56,379 bases of DNA from Bacteroidales bacterium (GCA_028698995.1 JAQVVM010000028.1:1-56379), one strand, 5' to 3'. Numbered from the stretch's first letter, positions 26,136 through 35,497 are shown. Program-made: numbers and translations. The notes: generated by a model from the sequence alone, not told the origin.

Positions 26136-27500
26136 TTATTCCGTTTCTTTTCTAACCAAATTTAATCCTTTTCGGATAAGCTTTTGAACTTCAATTTTTG
26201 AAGTGCAAACAAACTCACAGAGAGCAAAGTCTTCTTCGGCAACTTCATAAATCCCAAGTTGTTCCATTTTGTCAATATTCCCTGTAATAATTGCTTTAAT
26301 GAGATGAACAGGATAAATGTCCATTGGCAAAACTTTCTCATATTGCCCGCTTACTACATATGCCCTCTCTTCTCCATGATAATTTGTATCAAGTTTATAT
26401 TTCTTTTTAGGGAATAAAAATGAGGGGAAAGACCTCGAAAAACTAAACTTATTAAAACCGGGCAAGGCCCATCCAATAAATTCAAAATAATCTCCTTCCG
26501 GAATAACACTTACCTGATAATCATAAAACCCGATATGTCCGTCTGCACTTATTTTCTTTCCGGTAAGCACATTGCCGCTGATAAAACGAGGGTGTCCTTC
26601 ATGAAGATTTGACTCTATCATATTTTTTATACTCGCCCCGATAAATGCTTTGTAATATTTGGGAGATTTTACTTCAGAGCCTGTTAGTGCAACCATACGT
26701 GTGGCATCAAAAATACCCTTTTGAAAAAGTCTTCCTATGGTTATCACATCAAGAGGTGTTAAATACCAAACAACATCCCCCTTATTAATTGGATCTATAT
26801 GATGGATTTGAATGCCCACATTCCCTGCAGGATGTGGTCCTGTAAACTTATTTATCTGAACATCCTTGGAGTTAATAAAAACTTTGGATACGGTTTCATC
26901 AGCTTGAATATTCAAATGGACTTTACCACTCGTAAGCTTAACTAAAACATCTAAGCCAATCTGAAATACATCCCCTTTACCATGCACCACAAAGTCAAAA
27001 TCCGGAGACAAGGGAGCCGTGTCAAAGGCTGAAATAAATATGGCTTTTGGATTATCTTTTGGGTCGGCAATGATATTATAAGGTCGCTGACGAATGAACG
27101 CCCAAACCCCTGACTTTAGAAGTTGATCCACAATTTGTTCGCGACTCAGCTCTTTAGGATTCGCCTGTCCAAAATTAATATAAGATACATCCTTATCTGT
27201 GTTTATAATTATCTCAGAAATTGCTCGTTTATCACCCCTTACAATGCTGGAAATTTTTCCACTGACAGGTGCAGTAATTATTATCTCAGGTCTTTTTTTG
27301 TCAAAAAACAAAGGGCTGCCGGCTTGAACTTCATCATTTTCCTGAACCAACAACTTAGGTAAGGGAGACATGCCCATAAAATCAGTAGGCATCATAGCAC
27401 AGGTAGATGATGTAAAGACATTGGCAATAGCCTTTTCAGCCTCACCTGCCAGATTTATGTTTAAACCTTTTTTTAAATGTATTGTTTTTGTCATAGACAT
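26136..27500 (-). CDS. nqrA: Na+-translocating NADH:quinone reductase subunit A
   Basis: 454 residues, soluble, first gene of the operon. IHLKKGLNINLAGEAEKAI and the RPYNIIADPKDNPKAIFISAFDTAPLSPD region (split here into its first and last halves) are typical of NqrA, as is DVITIGRLFQKG. It contributes to quinone binding on the cytoplasmic side. A second ATG at codon 3 (27494) is a possible start. A TAnnTTTG box on the minus strand lies 22 bases upstream. The complete six-gene set indicates a sodium-motive respiratory chain entry point. Confidence 0.96.
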   Translation of the reverse strand: MSMTKTIHLKKGLNINLAGEAEKAIANVFTSSTCAMMPTDFMGMSPLPKLLVQENDEVQAGSPLFFDKKRPEIIITAPVSGKISSIVRGDKRAISEIIINTDKDVSYINFGQANPKELSREQIVDQLLKSGVWAFIRQRPYNIIADPKDNPKAIFISAFDTAPLSPDFDFVVHGKGDVFQIGLDVLVKLTSGKVHLNIQADETVSKVFINSKDVQINKFTGPHPAGNVGIQIHHIDPINKGDVVWYLTPLDVITIGRLFQKGIFDATRMVALTGSEVKSPKYYKAFIGASIKNMIESNLHEGHPRFISGNVLTGKKISADGHIGFYDYQVSVIPEGDYFEFIGWALPGFNKFSFSRSFPSFLFPKKKYKLDTNYHGEERAYVVSGQYEKVLPMDIYPVHLIKAIITGNIDKMEQLGIYEVAEEDFALCEFVCTSKIEVQKLIRKGLNLVRKETE

Positions 27501-27521
27501 TTAGGTTACAAAATTTGATAG

Positions 27522-27529
27522 CAAAAATA
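27522..27529 (-). promoter_or_regulatory. nqr operon -7 promoter box, minus strand (TATTTTTG)
   Basis: The plus strand reads CAAAAATA. Transcription would start near 27515, giving a ~15-base leader before the nqrA ATG at 27500. Confidence 0.6.
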
Positions 27530-27606
27530 TATATAATAATTAATATATGATGTATTTTTTTTTGTATTAGAAGGATGTACAACCTACTTATGGTGACAGA
27601 ATTATT

Positions 27607-27637
27607 TTTGATAAAATTATTGGATCACTTTATCAAA
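27607..27637. promoter_or_regulatory. Inverted repeat between divergent nqr and nifU promoters
   Basis: TTTGATAAA (27607-27615) and TTTATCAAA (27629-27637) form 9-base arms around a 13-base centre. It lies between the two divergent -7 boxes (27522-27529 minus, 27686-27693 plus), so it could be an operator or a hairpin. It is only suggestive in AT-rich DNA. Confidence 0.3.
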
Positions 27638-27685
27638 TTTTTGAAGTGACAAATGATTAAATGCATATTTCTTGATTATTTTTAA

Positions 27686-27693
27686 TATTTTTG
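27686..27693 (+). promoter_or_regulatory. Bacteroidota -7 promoter box (TATTTTTG)
   Basis: Exact TAnnTTTG match 55 bp before the nifU-like ATG; predicted start of transcription near 27700. Confidence 0.6.
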
Positions 27694-27748
27694 TACTTTA
27701 TTTCATTTAAATCAAAATTTCAATTCAGAAAAATAAATTATTTTAAAT

Positions 27749-28003
27749 ATGACAACAGATAAAGCAGAACTCATAAAAAAAGTTGAAAGTGTTATTGATC
27801 AAATCAGACCATACCTTGAAGCCGATGGTGGAAATATTGACTTTATAGAACTTACTGACGATAATGTGGTAATAGTTGAATTACTCGGTGCTTGTAGGGG
27901 TTGTCCTATGAGCATGATGACTTTAAAGTCAGGAGTAGAGAATGCTGTAAAAAAAGCCATCCCGGAAATTAAGTCTGTTGAAGCTAAGAACATTTCCTAC
28001 TAA
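27749..28003 (+). CDS. NifU C-terminal-domain Fe-S carrier protein
   Basis: 84 residues that consist of only the NifU C-terminal (Nfu) domain. IRPYLEADGGNIDFIEL and GACRGCPMSMMTLKSGVE, with C49 and C52 as the conserved CxxC, are diagnostic. Nfu proteins transiently hold a 2Fe-2S or 4Fe-4S cluster at a dimer interface and pass it to target enzymes. It diverges from the nqr operon, whose NqrF needs a 2Fe-2S cluster, but that adjacency may be chance. It is the first gene of a probable operon with ybaN-like and metalloprotease-like genes. Confidence 0.93.
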   Translation: MTTDKAELIKKVESVIDQIRPYLEADGGNIDFIELTDDNVVIVELLGACRGCPMSMMTLKSGVENAVKKAIPEIKSVEAKNISY

Positions 28004-28023
28004 AAAATTTAATAATCAATAAG

Positions 28024-28410
28024 TTGACACCTCAAAAAGGTCAGTCAAAAAAAATGCTCTATTTAATACTTGGAGCTGTTTGTGTTGTTTTGGGAACAGT
28101 AGGAATATTATTACCTTTATTGCCAACAACACCATTTTTACTATTGTCCTCTTTCTTTTTTTTGAAAAGCTCCGAACGGATATATAATAAACTAATCAAT
28201 CATAGAATTTTAGGTTTGTATATTAAAGGTTATATTGAAAAAAAAGGAATTCCTTTAAAAATTAAAATAATCAACCTGATTTTGTTATGGTCTCTTATTG
28301 GATATTCTGTAATTTTTATTGTTGAGACATTAAGTCTCAAAATCATCCTTTTTATTATTGCTGCTGCTGTCAGCACCCATATCCTGATGTTGAAGACATT
28401 AAACAAATAG
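28024..28410 (+). CDS. YbaN/DUF454 inner-membrane protein
   Basis: 128 residues with about four hydrophobic segments. GTVGILLPLLPTTPFLLLSSFFF is the DUF454 signature. I placed the start at TTG 28024, which keeps a basic MTPQKGQSKK N-terminus before the first helix. ATG 28054 is the alternative and leaves 118 residues. The function is unknown. It follows the nfu gene by 20 bp and precedes the large protease-like gene by 5 bp, so all three are likely co-transcribed. Confidence 0.85.
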   Translation: MTPQKGQSKKMLYLILGAVCVVLGTVGILLPLLPTTPFLLLSSFFFLKSSERIYNKLINHRILGLYIKGYIEKKGIPLKIKIINLILLWSLIGYSVIFIVETLSLKIILFIIAAAVSTHILMLKTLNK

Positions 28411-28415
28411 ATACC

Positions 28416-31226
28416 ATGAAACGCCAAATAATTCTTATCTTTCTATTTATTCTTGCCTTGCAATGTCGTTCACAATATTTTAATTTTGGACAATCTCCTT
28501 CTGGTTTAAAATGGGAGCAAATTAAAACAGATAGATTCAGACTTATTTTTCCTCAGGATTACAGTGGAAATGCCCAAAAGATGGCTCATTACCTTGAAAC
28601 ATCATACCCTAAAGTTACTTATGGCCCTTCCTTGACAGATAGAACTCCGGTAATTATTCATAATCAAGGACTTATGTCGAATGGCTTTGTAGCATGGGCA
28701 CCTCAAAGAATAGAACTTTTTCCTGCTCCTGCTCAAAGAAGTCTTGCTCTCGACTACTCCCAACATCTTGCTGTTCACGAATTAAGGCATGTGGTTCAAT
28801 TGAACACCTTAAAACAAAGCACAACAAAATTCTTAAGTTATTTGTTTGGAGAACAAGCTATAGGAGCCATTACAGGCTTGTATTTACCCCTTTGGTTTCT
28901 CGAAGGTGATGCTGTCCTTGCTGAAACAGCTTTAACTTTATCGGGACGTGGGCGCTATTCAGAATTCACGAATAAACTACGTGCTCAGTTATGTACAATT
29001 GGAAAATATCCGTACGATAAAGCTGTGTTCGGATCATACAGAGACTTTACCCCAAACCACTATGAACTTGGCTATTTCATGACAGGACATGCCCGACACT
29101 TAGCCGGAAAAAATATCTGGCCAGATGTTATTACACATGTTGCCCGAAACCCATTTGGAATAACTTCATTCTCAAAAGGTATAAAGAAAACAACAGGATT
29201 CAGAAAAATCCAACTTTATAATTCCTGTATGGATTCTATCAGAGAAAACTGGGAAGAACATCTTCGAACCATTACCTTGACTGATTTTATTGTATTGACC
29301 CCTCAAAAGAAAACATATACAAACTACGATATCCCTGTTTTATTAAATGACTCAAACTTTATAAGCGTTAAAAAATCCTATGATGACATTGATAAAATGG
29401 TGCATATAGATGCAGATGGACATGAAGAACTTATTATGCCTATGGGTTTTGGTGAGAGCAGTACAATTTCTGCACATGGTAATAAATTGTATTTCGTAGT
29501 GAATAAACCTGACAGCAGATGGCAAAACCGAAATTACAGCAATATTATAAGTTTTGACATGGCTAATAAAAGACAAAAACAATTAACCCGAAAAGGCAGG
29601 TATCAAACTGCTGAAGTTAGCCCTAATGGAAATATATTGGCTTGTGTGCACACACAAACAGATGGAACTAATAGCTTACACATTATCAATGCTTCAACAG
29701 CAGAAGTTACAAAAATAATTAACACACCGGAAAACCATTACATTATTAATCCAAACTGGATTGATGATAATTACCTTGTTTGTGTGCTCAATTCAACATC
29801 AGGGATGGGGAATGCCATTTCAATATTAGATACCAGAAGTGGTGAGTTTAAAACAATAAAGAACTTTGAATATGAAGAGTTAAACAGCCCCGTTGTTTAT
29901 AAGTCATTTATATTGTTTGCTTCCTCTTATACCGGAATTGAAAATATTTTTGCCATTGACATAAATACGAAAAAAATATTCCAACTTACTTCAGCAGCAT
30001 TTGGTATGACAAAACCAGTAATAAACAACAATAGCAACATCCTTTACACTCTAAATTACACTGAAAATGGATATGAAATTGTTTACACCCCGATTGACAG
30101 TTTACTCTGGATTCCTATTAATGAAAGTAAAACATATAGGGATGTGATGTTAGAAACAATATTAACTCAAGACAGCAGCATTATTGATTTTTCTTCCAAT
30201 CAACCTACAGCGTACAAAATCAAAAAATACAATAAATTTCTTAATATTTTTAATTTCCATAGTTGGGGTCCTTTAAATGTAAATACTGATAACAACACTA
30301 TTAACCCCGGATTTGTTTTTTACAATCAGAATTTGCTCAGCACCCTCACCGGATCATTAGGCTATAAGTATAGCACAGCTGAAAACACTGGAGCCCACTT
30401 CATTTCTTTAAAATATGACGGTCTTTATCCTTTGTTCGACTTTTCTTTTGAACGGGGATATAAAAATTTTAACATCAATGATACTACAAGAGTGCCCTAT
30501 TCAGAAACGAAATATTCCGGAAGTGTTGTTATTCCTTTCATTTTAACGGGGAAGCATTATGTCAGACAGCTACAATTGTTTACATTCAACCATCATTACG
30601 ATTATGTACCACCCAAAAATAATGACACTTTAGAAACTTTATCAATAAATGCTTTTGAATATGGCATTTCATTTTCCAACTCACGCTTAAAATCGCAAAA
30701 GGATATTTACCCAAAATTTTCTCAGCGATTTATTGGCAGATATGCACATTCACCTTTAAGTCCCAACAATATGGGGGATATTTGGGCAGGTCGTTTACAA
30801 TTATTTTTTCCGGGATTTGCTAAACACCACAGTTTTAGTGTTGTAGCCATTTATCAGAAAAGAAAAGCAGAAAAAATTGCTTTCTCGTATTACTATCCTT
30901 TTTCAAGAGGATATTATGACATCGCATGGAAATTTTCGGAAGCATACACTTTGCAGTTTAATTACACTTCTCCCCTTTTCTACCCAGACTGGTCTTTAGG
31001 CCCAATAGTATATATTAAAAGAATAAGACAGTCTGTTTTTTTCGATTATTCCCAAACTTACAATAATTCAGGATTTTTACGTTCATTTGGACTGGATTTG
31101 ACAGTTGATTCACATGTCCTGAGATTTATAGCTCCGGTAAGTTTTGGTTTGAGAAGCATTTACAATCAAAACAGCAGAAAATTTTTATTTGAACCACTTT
31201 TTTCAATTAATTTTGATGCACTTTAA
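28416..31226 (+). CDS. Exported metalloprotease-like protein with beta-propeller and barrel-like C-terminus
   Basis: 936 residues. Signal peptide of ~20 residues (ILALQCRSQ). Residues ~30-250 look like a peptidase-MA (gluzincin) domain: HELRH at 121-125 is an HExxH zinc motif, and LWFLEGDAVLAE supplies a third ligand, E163. Residues ~290-600 show repeated four-strand blades of a TolB-like beta-propeller (IVSFDMANKRQKQLTRKGRY-type, SPNGNILACVHT, SAAFGMTKPVINNNSNILYTL). The last ~330 residues alternate beta strands with aromatic ends, like an outer-membrane barrel, and finish with FEPLFSINFDAL. Catalytic residues are intact. It may be a surface or periplasmic protease, but no substrate is indicated. 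It follows the ybaN-like gene by 5 bp. Confidence 0.72.
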   Translation: MKRQIILIFLFILALQCRSQYFNFGQSPSGLKWEQIKTDRFRLIFPQDYSGNAQKMAHYLETSYPKVTYGPSLTDRTPVIIHNQGLMSNGFVAWAPQRIELFPAPAQRSLALDYSQHLAVHELRHVVQLNTLKQSTTKFLSYLFGEQAIGAITGLYLPLWFLEGDAVLAETALTLSGRGRYSEFTNKLRAQLCTIGKYPYDKAVFGSYRDFTPNHYELGYFMTGHARHLAGKNIWPDVITHVARNPFGITSFSKGIKKTTGFRKIQLYNSCMDSIRENWEEHLRTITLTDFIVLTPQKKTYTNYDIPVLLNDSNFISVKKSYDDIDKMVHIDADGHEELIMPMGFGESSTISAHGNKLYFVVNKPDSRWQNRNYSNIISFDMANKRQKQLTRKGRYQTAEVSPNGNILACVHTQTDGTNSLHIINASTAEVTKIINTPENHYIINPNWIDDNYLVCVLNSTSGMGNAISILDTRSGEFKTIKNFEYEELNSPVVYKSFILFASSYTGIENIFAIDINTKKIFQLTSAAFGMTKPVINNNSNILYTLNYTENGYEIVYTPIDSLLWIPINESKTYRDVMLETILTQDSSIIDFSSNQPTAYKIKKYNKFLNIFNFHSWGPLNVNTDNNTINPGFVFYNQNLLSTLTGSLGYKYSTAENTGAHFISLKYDGLYPLFDFSFERGYKNFNINDTTRVPYSETKYSGSVVIPFILTGKHYVRQLQLFTFNHHYDYVPPKNNDTLETLSINAFEYGISFSNSRLKSQKDIYPKFSQRFIGRYAHSPLSPNNMGDIWAGRLQLFFPGFAKHHSFSVVAIYQKRKAEKIAFSYYYPFSRGYYDIAWKFSEAYTLQFNYTSPLFYPDWSLGPIVYIKRIRQSVFFDYSQTYNNSGFLRSFGLDLTVDSHVLRFIAPVSFGLRSIYNQNSRKFLFEPLFSINFDAL

Positions 31227-31298
31227 TCTCAATGTTGTTGTAATAATATTTGGTTCAGGAAACCTTGCGCTTATTTAAAAAATTAAAAATTGTCTTTT

Positions 31299-31652
31299 AT
31301 GTTTATTATAAAAATTTTAGTTTCAAGCTTTGCTGTTATCATTTCAGAGTATTTCCTACCCGGCGTAAGCATTGACAAATTTACAACAGCCATCATCGTT
31401 GCTCTTGTACTCTCATTTTTAAATGCGTTCCTGAAACCTATTATTGTATTCCTGACAATTCCGGTTACTATGTTGACATTCGGACTTTTCTTAGTAGTCA
31501 TCAATGCTTTTATGATTCAGTTGACAGCCTATTTTGTTTATGGATTTAAAGTTGATGGTTTCTGGTGGGCTTTTCTTTTCAGTATCATTCTATCTATTGT
31601 AACTTCACTTTTTGAAAAATTAAATGAAACATCTCAAAAGCCCCATCAATAG
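31299..31652 (+). CDS. Phage-holin-superfamily-IV-like membrane protein
   Basis: 117 residues from ATG 31299; a TTG three codons upstream (31290) is less likely. Four hydrophobic segments and the motif LSFLNAFLKPIIVFLTIPVTMLTFGLF (seen in two parts: LNAFLKP and P-x-TMLTFGLF) match the small 4-TM family annotated as phage holin superfamily IV. In Bacteroidota and Cyanobacteria these are chromosomal genes of unknown role. No phage gene surrounds it, so I do not read it as prophage. It ends 3 bp before the flippase gene, suggesting co-transcription. Confidence 0.82.
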   Translation: MFIIKILVSSFAVIISEYFLPGVSIDKFTTAIIVALVLSFLNAFLKPIIVFLTIPVTMLTFGLFLVVINAFMIQLTAYFVYGFKVDGFWWAFLFSIILSIVTSLFEKLNETSQKPHQ

Positions 31653-31655
31653 AAC

Positions 31656-32960
31656 ATGCTGAAAAAATTTTTAAGAAGAGGAGAATTTGCAAAAAATGTG
31701 CTGACATTAATGACAGGCACTGTCATTGCACAAGCTCTTGCTGTTGCTATTTCACCAATACTCACAAGACTCTATTCACCTGAAGATTTTGGTGTCCTTG
31801 GTCTATATATGGCCGTTGTTTCCATTGTAAGTATCATTGCTTCAGGGCGTTATGAACTGGCAATTATGCTCCCTAAAGAAGACAAGGATGCCATTAACAT
31901 TCTGGCTTTATCTGTTATTATCAGTTTTGCTGTAAGTCTGTTATTAATGGTCCTTATCCTCATTTTTCAAGATTTTATCATTCAGTTTTTTCAAAACAAT
32001 TATAAAGGTTTCAGTGAAAGCGACATACGTTTATGGATTTTACTAACACCTGTTTCTGTCCTTGCTATTGCTCTTTATCAGATTTTTAATTATTGGTCAA
32101 CAAGGCAAAAAACATTCAAGAGAAATGCTCTCGCAAGAATAGGTCATGCATCCACATATTCGGCTACAAGCATAGGAGTTGGGTTCATGAATACTGGACC
32201 TTTTGGGTTAATTCTTGCAAACGTCATTGGCTATATTACAGCCTTTCTATCTTTATTTCTAAAATCTTCTAAAGACTTGAAACATCTACGCAGCAATATT
32301 TCAAAAGAAGAGATAAAATCAAATGCAATCAATCACAGGTTATTCCCATTAGTCAATGCACCTCATTCATTGATTTCTGCTTCACAGGAGCATGGTATCA
32401 TATTCATCATTACATACTTTTTTCAATTGACGATAACAGGTTTTTATTCTTTTACAAACCGCATCCTTCATATACCTGTAAGTGTTATTGGTTCTTCCAT
32501 GTATCAGGTCTTTTACCAAAAGGCGAGCCAGATGAATAACGATAAAATGGCTATCCGCCCCCTATTGATGTCAATGTATAAAAAGAACTTTCTAATAGGT
32601 TTGCCAATTTTTACAATTTTAGCCTTTACTGCACCCTATTTATTCAGCCTTGTTTTCAGTGAAGAATACCGCTATGCAGGTGAAATTGCCCAGATCATGA
32701 CGCCCTGGGTCTTTCTCAGTTTTATTGCAAGTCCTGCTTCATCGCTACCTTTGATTTTCAACAGACAAAAAAAAGCCATGTTGATAGCAGTTATTGATTT
32801 TTCTTTAAGAGTAACATCCTTGCTTATTGGTGGCATTTATTGCAATTTTAAATTCGGGCTCATTTTAATGACAGCAAGTTGCTCAGGTTTACTGGTTTAT
32901 GCATTGTATTGGTTTTACTCTATTGCTGAGCAAGCGGACAAAAAACTTGAAAATCAGTAA
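31656..32960 (+). CDS. Polysaccharide flippase (Wzx/MATE-like)
   Basis: 434 residues with about twelve membrane helices. The opening VLTLMTGTVIAQALAVAISPILTRLYSPEDFG (its parts TGTVIAQAL and LTRLYSPEDFG are diagnostic) and RYELAIMLP are hallmarks of the oligosaccharide flippase/PST family. It exports lipid-linked glycan units across the inner membrane. Nearby are glycosyltransferases (33042-34049, and one further away at 52206), but no complete polysaccharide locus is present. It is translationally close to the small membrane protein (3 bp gap). Confidence 0.9.
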   Translation: MLKKFLRRGEFAKNVLTLMTGTVIAQALAVAISPILTRLYSPEDFGVLGLYMAVVSIVSIIASGRYELAIMLPKEDKDAINILALSVIISFAVSLLLMVLILIFQDFIIQFFQNNYKGFSESDIRLWILLTPVSVLAIALYQIFNYWSTRQKTFKRNALARIGHASTYSATSIGVGFMNTGPFGLILANVIGYITAFLSLFLKSSKDLKHLRSNISKEEIKSNAINHRLFPLVNAPHSLISASQEHGIIFIITYFFQLTITGFYSFTNRILHIPVSVIGSSMYQVFYQKASQMNNDKMAIRPLLMSMYKKNFLIGLPIFTILAFTAPYLFSLVFSEEYRYAGEIAQIMTPWVFLSFIASPASSLPLIFNRQKKAMLIAVIDFSLRVTSLLIGGIYCNFKFGLILMTASCSGLLVYALYWFYSIAEQADKKLENQ

Positions 32961-33041
32961 GCATCCCAAAATATATATTGAATTCTCTGCAAGAATTTCA
33001 CTGTAATATCAAAGGGTATCCACTATTTTATCTATCGAAAA

Positions 33042-34049
33042 CTATCCTGCAAGAATATAATCCTTTATTAACTTATACCCAAGAGTGTTTAAAAACTCAC
33101 TTATTTGAGTACGGATTCCCCTTTTTGCAATAAAAGTGATAAAAAAAGCATTTCTATCATATTTTAGATCTTCATAAGGAATAAAACGTTCTTTAATTTG
33201 TCTTTTTTTAACATCAGTATAAGCAAAAATGTCAATTCCATGAGCACTCAGGCATCCTGCATTTCGTCTGGAATCTGCACCTGCCCCGCAAATAATGATT
33301 CTTCTTTCTTTATGAATATTGTTCTGTTGTATCCATTGAGCCAAATAGTTGCATTTCACTTTTTGGAATGCTTCTTTGCTGTAGTTGCTGTGTTGACGAC
33401 TTAGTCTTTGAGAATGGTCATGCCAAATGTATAACTTTTCAGGCAGCTTAATAAAGTTCACAGATTGATGCATCCAACGAAGCCAAAGTTCATAATCCTC
33501 GGGAACATTATCAGTCGAATAAAACCCATATTTTTCAATAAGTTTCTTTCTGAACATAACAGTTGGATGGGCTAAAGGAGATTCTACAAAACGATTCTCA
33601 AAATGATTTTCAGGACTTAAAATAGAATTTTGCCATTGAACAAACAAACTAAAACCCTCATTTTTTTCAACTGAAGATATAAATTCAGTTTGACACGAAA
33701 CAACATCAACTTTTGGGTATTTATGTAAATATCGAACTTGCTTTTCAAGGCGTGTTGCATGTGAAATATCATCGGCATCCATACGGGCAATGAGTGAAGC
33801 TTCTGCTTTTGTAAGTCCATGGTTTAATGCATAAGCAACACCCTGTTGAGGTTCGTGAAACAAAGAAATTCTTGAATCTTTTTCAACCCATTTCAGAGCA
33901 ATTTCTACAGATAAATCATTTCCGTTGTTGCTTACCAACAAAAGCTCCCAGTTCTTAAATGACTGACAAACAATACTCTCAATGGCATTATAAAGAGTTT
34001 TATCATCATTATAAAAAGGCAGAATTATAGATACTTCCGGCTTTCGCAT
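33042..34049 (-). CDS. Family 2 glycosyltransferase with C-terminal Rossmann-like domain
   Basis: 335 residues. GT-A domain at residues 1-~235: VSIILPFYNDDKTLYNAIES, ARMDADDIS (DxD-type metal/nucleotide site) and PEDYELWLRW (acceptor/base region). The C-terminal ~85 residues begin RRIIICGAGADSRRNAGCL, a glycine-rich nucleotide-binding turn followed by alternating beta-alpha, an appendage not present in minimal GT2 enzymes. It transfers a sugar from an activated donor, and donor and acceptor are unknown. It converges on the flippase gene, and its own promoter box lies at 34074-34081. Confidence 0.9.
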   Translation of the reverse strand: MRKPEVSIILPFYNDDKTLYNAIESIVCQSFKNWELLLVSNNGNDLSVEIALKWVEKDSRISLFHEPQQGVAYALNHGLTKAEASLIARMDADDISHATRLEKQVRYLHKYPKVDVVSCQTEFISSVEKNEGFSLFVQWQNSILSPENHFENRFVESPLAHPTVMFRKKLIEKYGFYSTDNVPEDYELWLRWMHQSVNFIKLPEKLYIWHDHSQRLSRQHSNYSKEAFQKVKCNYLAQWIQQNNIHKERRIIICGAGADSRRNAGCLSAHGIDIFAYTDVKKRQIKERFIPYEDLKYDRNAFFITFIAKRGIRTQISEFLNTLGYKLIKDYILAG

Positions 34050-34073
34050 AAATTATGTTCTTAAAATAATACA

Positions 34074-34081
34074 CAAAAGTA
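34074..34081 (-). promoter_or_regulatory. Bacteroidota -7 promoter box, minus strand (TACTTTTG)
   Basis: The plus strand reads CAAAAGTA. It is 25 bases upstream of the glycosyltransferase ATG at 34049. Confidence 0.55.
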
Positions 34082-34169
34082 AAGAAGATTGAATTTATTT
34101 GATTATTTTTTATCAATTTACACATCGGTTATCCTTTAAAGATTGGAAGAGTTACTTGATATTTTTTAT

Positions 34170-34177
34170 TACTTTTG
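34170..34177 (+). promoter_or_regulatory. der promoter -7 box (TACTTTTG)
   Basis: Exact TAnnTTTG match. Transcription would start near 34184, so the TTG at 34175 cannot be translated, and ATG 34193 is the der start. Confidence 0.6.
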
Positions 34178-34192
34178 CACAAAACATATTAT

Positions 34193-35497
34193 ATGAGCAA
34201 TATAGTTGCAATTGTAGGTCGTCCCAATGTTGGAAAGTCCACGCTTTTTAACCGACTAATTGAAGAAAGAAAAGCGATTGTGGATCAAGTAAGTGGGGTT
34301 ACACGCGACAGACATTATGGAGAATCAGTGTGGAACGGAAAATATTTTACAGTCATAGATACAGGTGGTTATGTAAATAATTCTGATGATATTTTTGAAG
34401 AAGAAATCAAAAAACAGGTAGAACTTGCCATTGACGAAGCAGATGTCATTTTGTTCCTTGTGGATGTTACAGAAAGCATTACACCTATGGATGAGGATGT
34501 TATAACCATGCTTCGAAAATGTGTCAAGCCTGTACTCTTGGTTGTAAATAAAGTAGACAATTCAGAACGTTTCAATGATGCTTACAGCTTTTACGAAACC
34601 GGATTTGACAAGATTTTCCCTATTGCAGCTATAAGTGGCAGTGGAACAGGAGAACTACTCAATGAAGTAATAAGCCATCTGTCTGATGACACAGAAAGTA
34701 TTATGGAAGATATTCCAAAAATTGCTATAGTGGGTCGACCTAACGTTGGGAAATCAACACTTATTAACTGCTTATTAGGTGTAGAACGGCATATTGTTAC
34801 TCCTATTGCAGGTACAACAAGGGATTCGAATTATACCAGATACAATGCATTTGGTTTTGATTTTTATCTCATTGATACAGCAGGATTAAGAAAGAAAAAA
34901 AGGGTTCACGAAGATCTAGAATTTTATTCTGTCATGCGTTCAATCAGAGCTATTGAAGATGCCGATGTATGTGTCCTGATGCTCGATGCACAAACAAGTA
35001 TTGAAGAACAGGATTTAAATATTTTTTCCTTGATTCAACGCAATAACAAAGGTGTTGTTATTATGGTAAACAAATGGGATTTAGTTGAAAAAGAAACAAA
35101 CACCCAGCTTCTCATTGAACGAGAAATGAAAGAACGATTGTCTCCTTTTAAAGACGTTCCCTTTTTCTTTGTTTCTGCTCTTAACAAACAGCGGATTATT
35201 AAAGCCTTTGAAAGTGTCGTGCAGGTTTTTGAAAACAGAAAGCAACGAATAAAAACATCAGAACTCAATGAAAAACTATTACCTGTTTTGCTAAAAAACC
35301 CTCCTCCAATTTATAAAGGTAAAGAAATTAAAATAAAATACATTACCCAACTTCCCATTCATTACCCTGCTTTCGTTTTCTTTTGCAATCTTCCTCAATA
35401 TGTTAAAGACCCTTACAAAAGATATGTCGAAAACAGAATGAGGGAAATGTATAACTTTAAGGGTGTTCCGATAAAGATTTATTTCAGAAAAAAATAA
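34193..35497 (+). CDS. der: Ribosome biogenesis GTPase Der (EngA)
   Basis: 434 residues from ATG 34193. Two consecutive GTPase domains, each with GRPNVGKST (residues ~7 and ~178), a switch-II DTGG/DTAG, and NKVD or NKWD; a KH-like domain closes the protein (LPIHYPAFVFFCNLPQYVKD). Der acts in 50S subunit maturation and is essential in most bacteria. Length and motif set are normal. Its stop shares one base with the start of the S4 gene (TAATG), indicating coupled translation. Confidence 0.97.
   Translation: MSNIVAIVGRPNVGKSTLFNRLIEERKAIVDQVSGVTRDRHYGESVWNGKYFTVIDTGGYVNNSDDIFEEEIKKQVELAIDEADVILFLVDVTESITPMDEDVITMLRKCVKPVLLVVNKVDNSERFNDAYSFYETGFDKIFPIAAISGSGTGELLNEVISHLSDDTESIMEDIPKIAIVGRPNVGKSTLINCLLGVERHIVTPIAGTTRDSNYTRYNAFGFDFYLIDTAGLRKKKRVHEDLEFYSVMRSIRAIEDADVCVLMLDAQTSIEEQDLNIFSLIQRNNKGVVIMVNKWDLVEKETNTQLLIEREMKERLSPFKDVPFFFVSALNKQRIIKAFESVVQVFENRKQRIKTSELNEKLLPVLLKNPPPIYKGKEIKIKYITQLPIHYPAFVFFCNLPQYVKDPYKRYVENRMREMYNFKGVPIKIYFRKK

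Noticed and set aside
21641..27500. Operon considered as Rnf rather than Na+-NQR
   Set aside because: NqrF has the 2Fe-2S/FAD reductase layout and NqrA is present with its own signature; no RnfB/RnfC ferredoxin clusters are seen.
31299..31652. Holin-like gene as sign of a prophage
   Set aside because: No other phage-type gene is nearby; this 4-TM family is commonly chromosomal in Bacteroidota.
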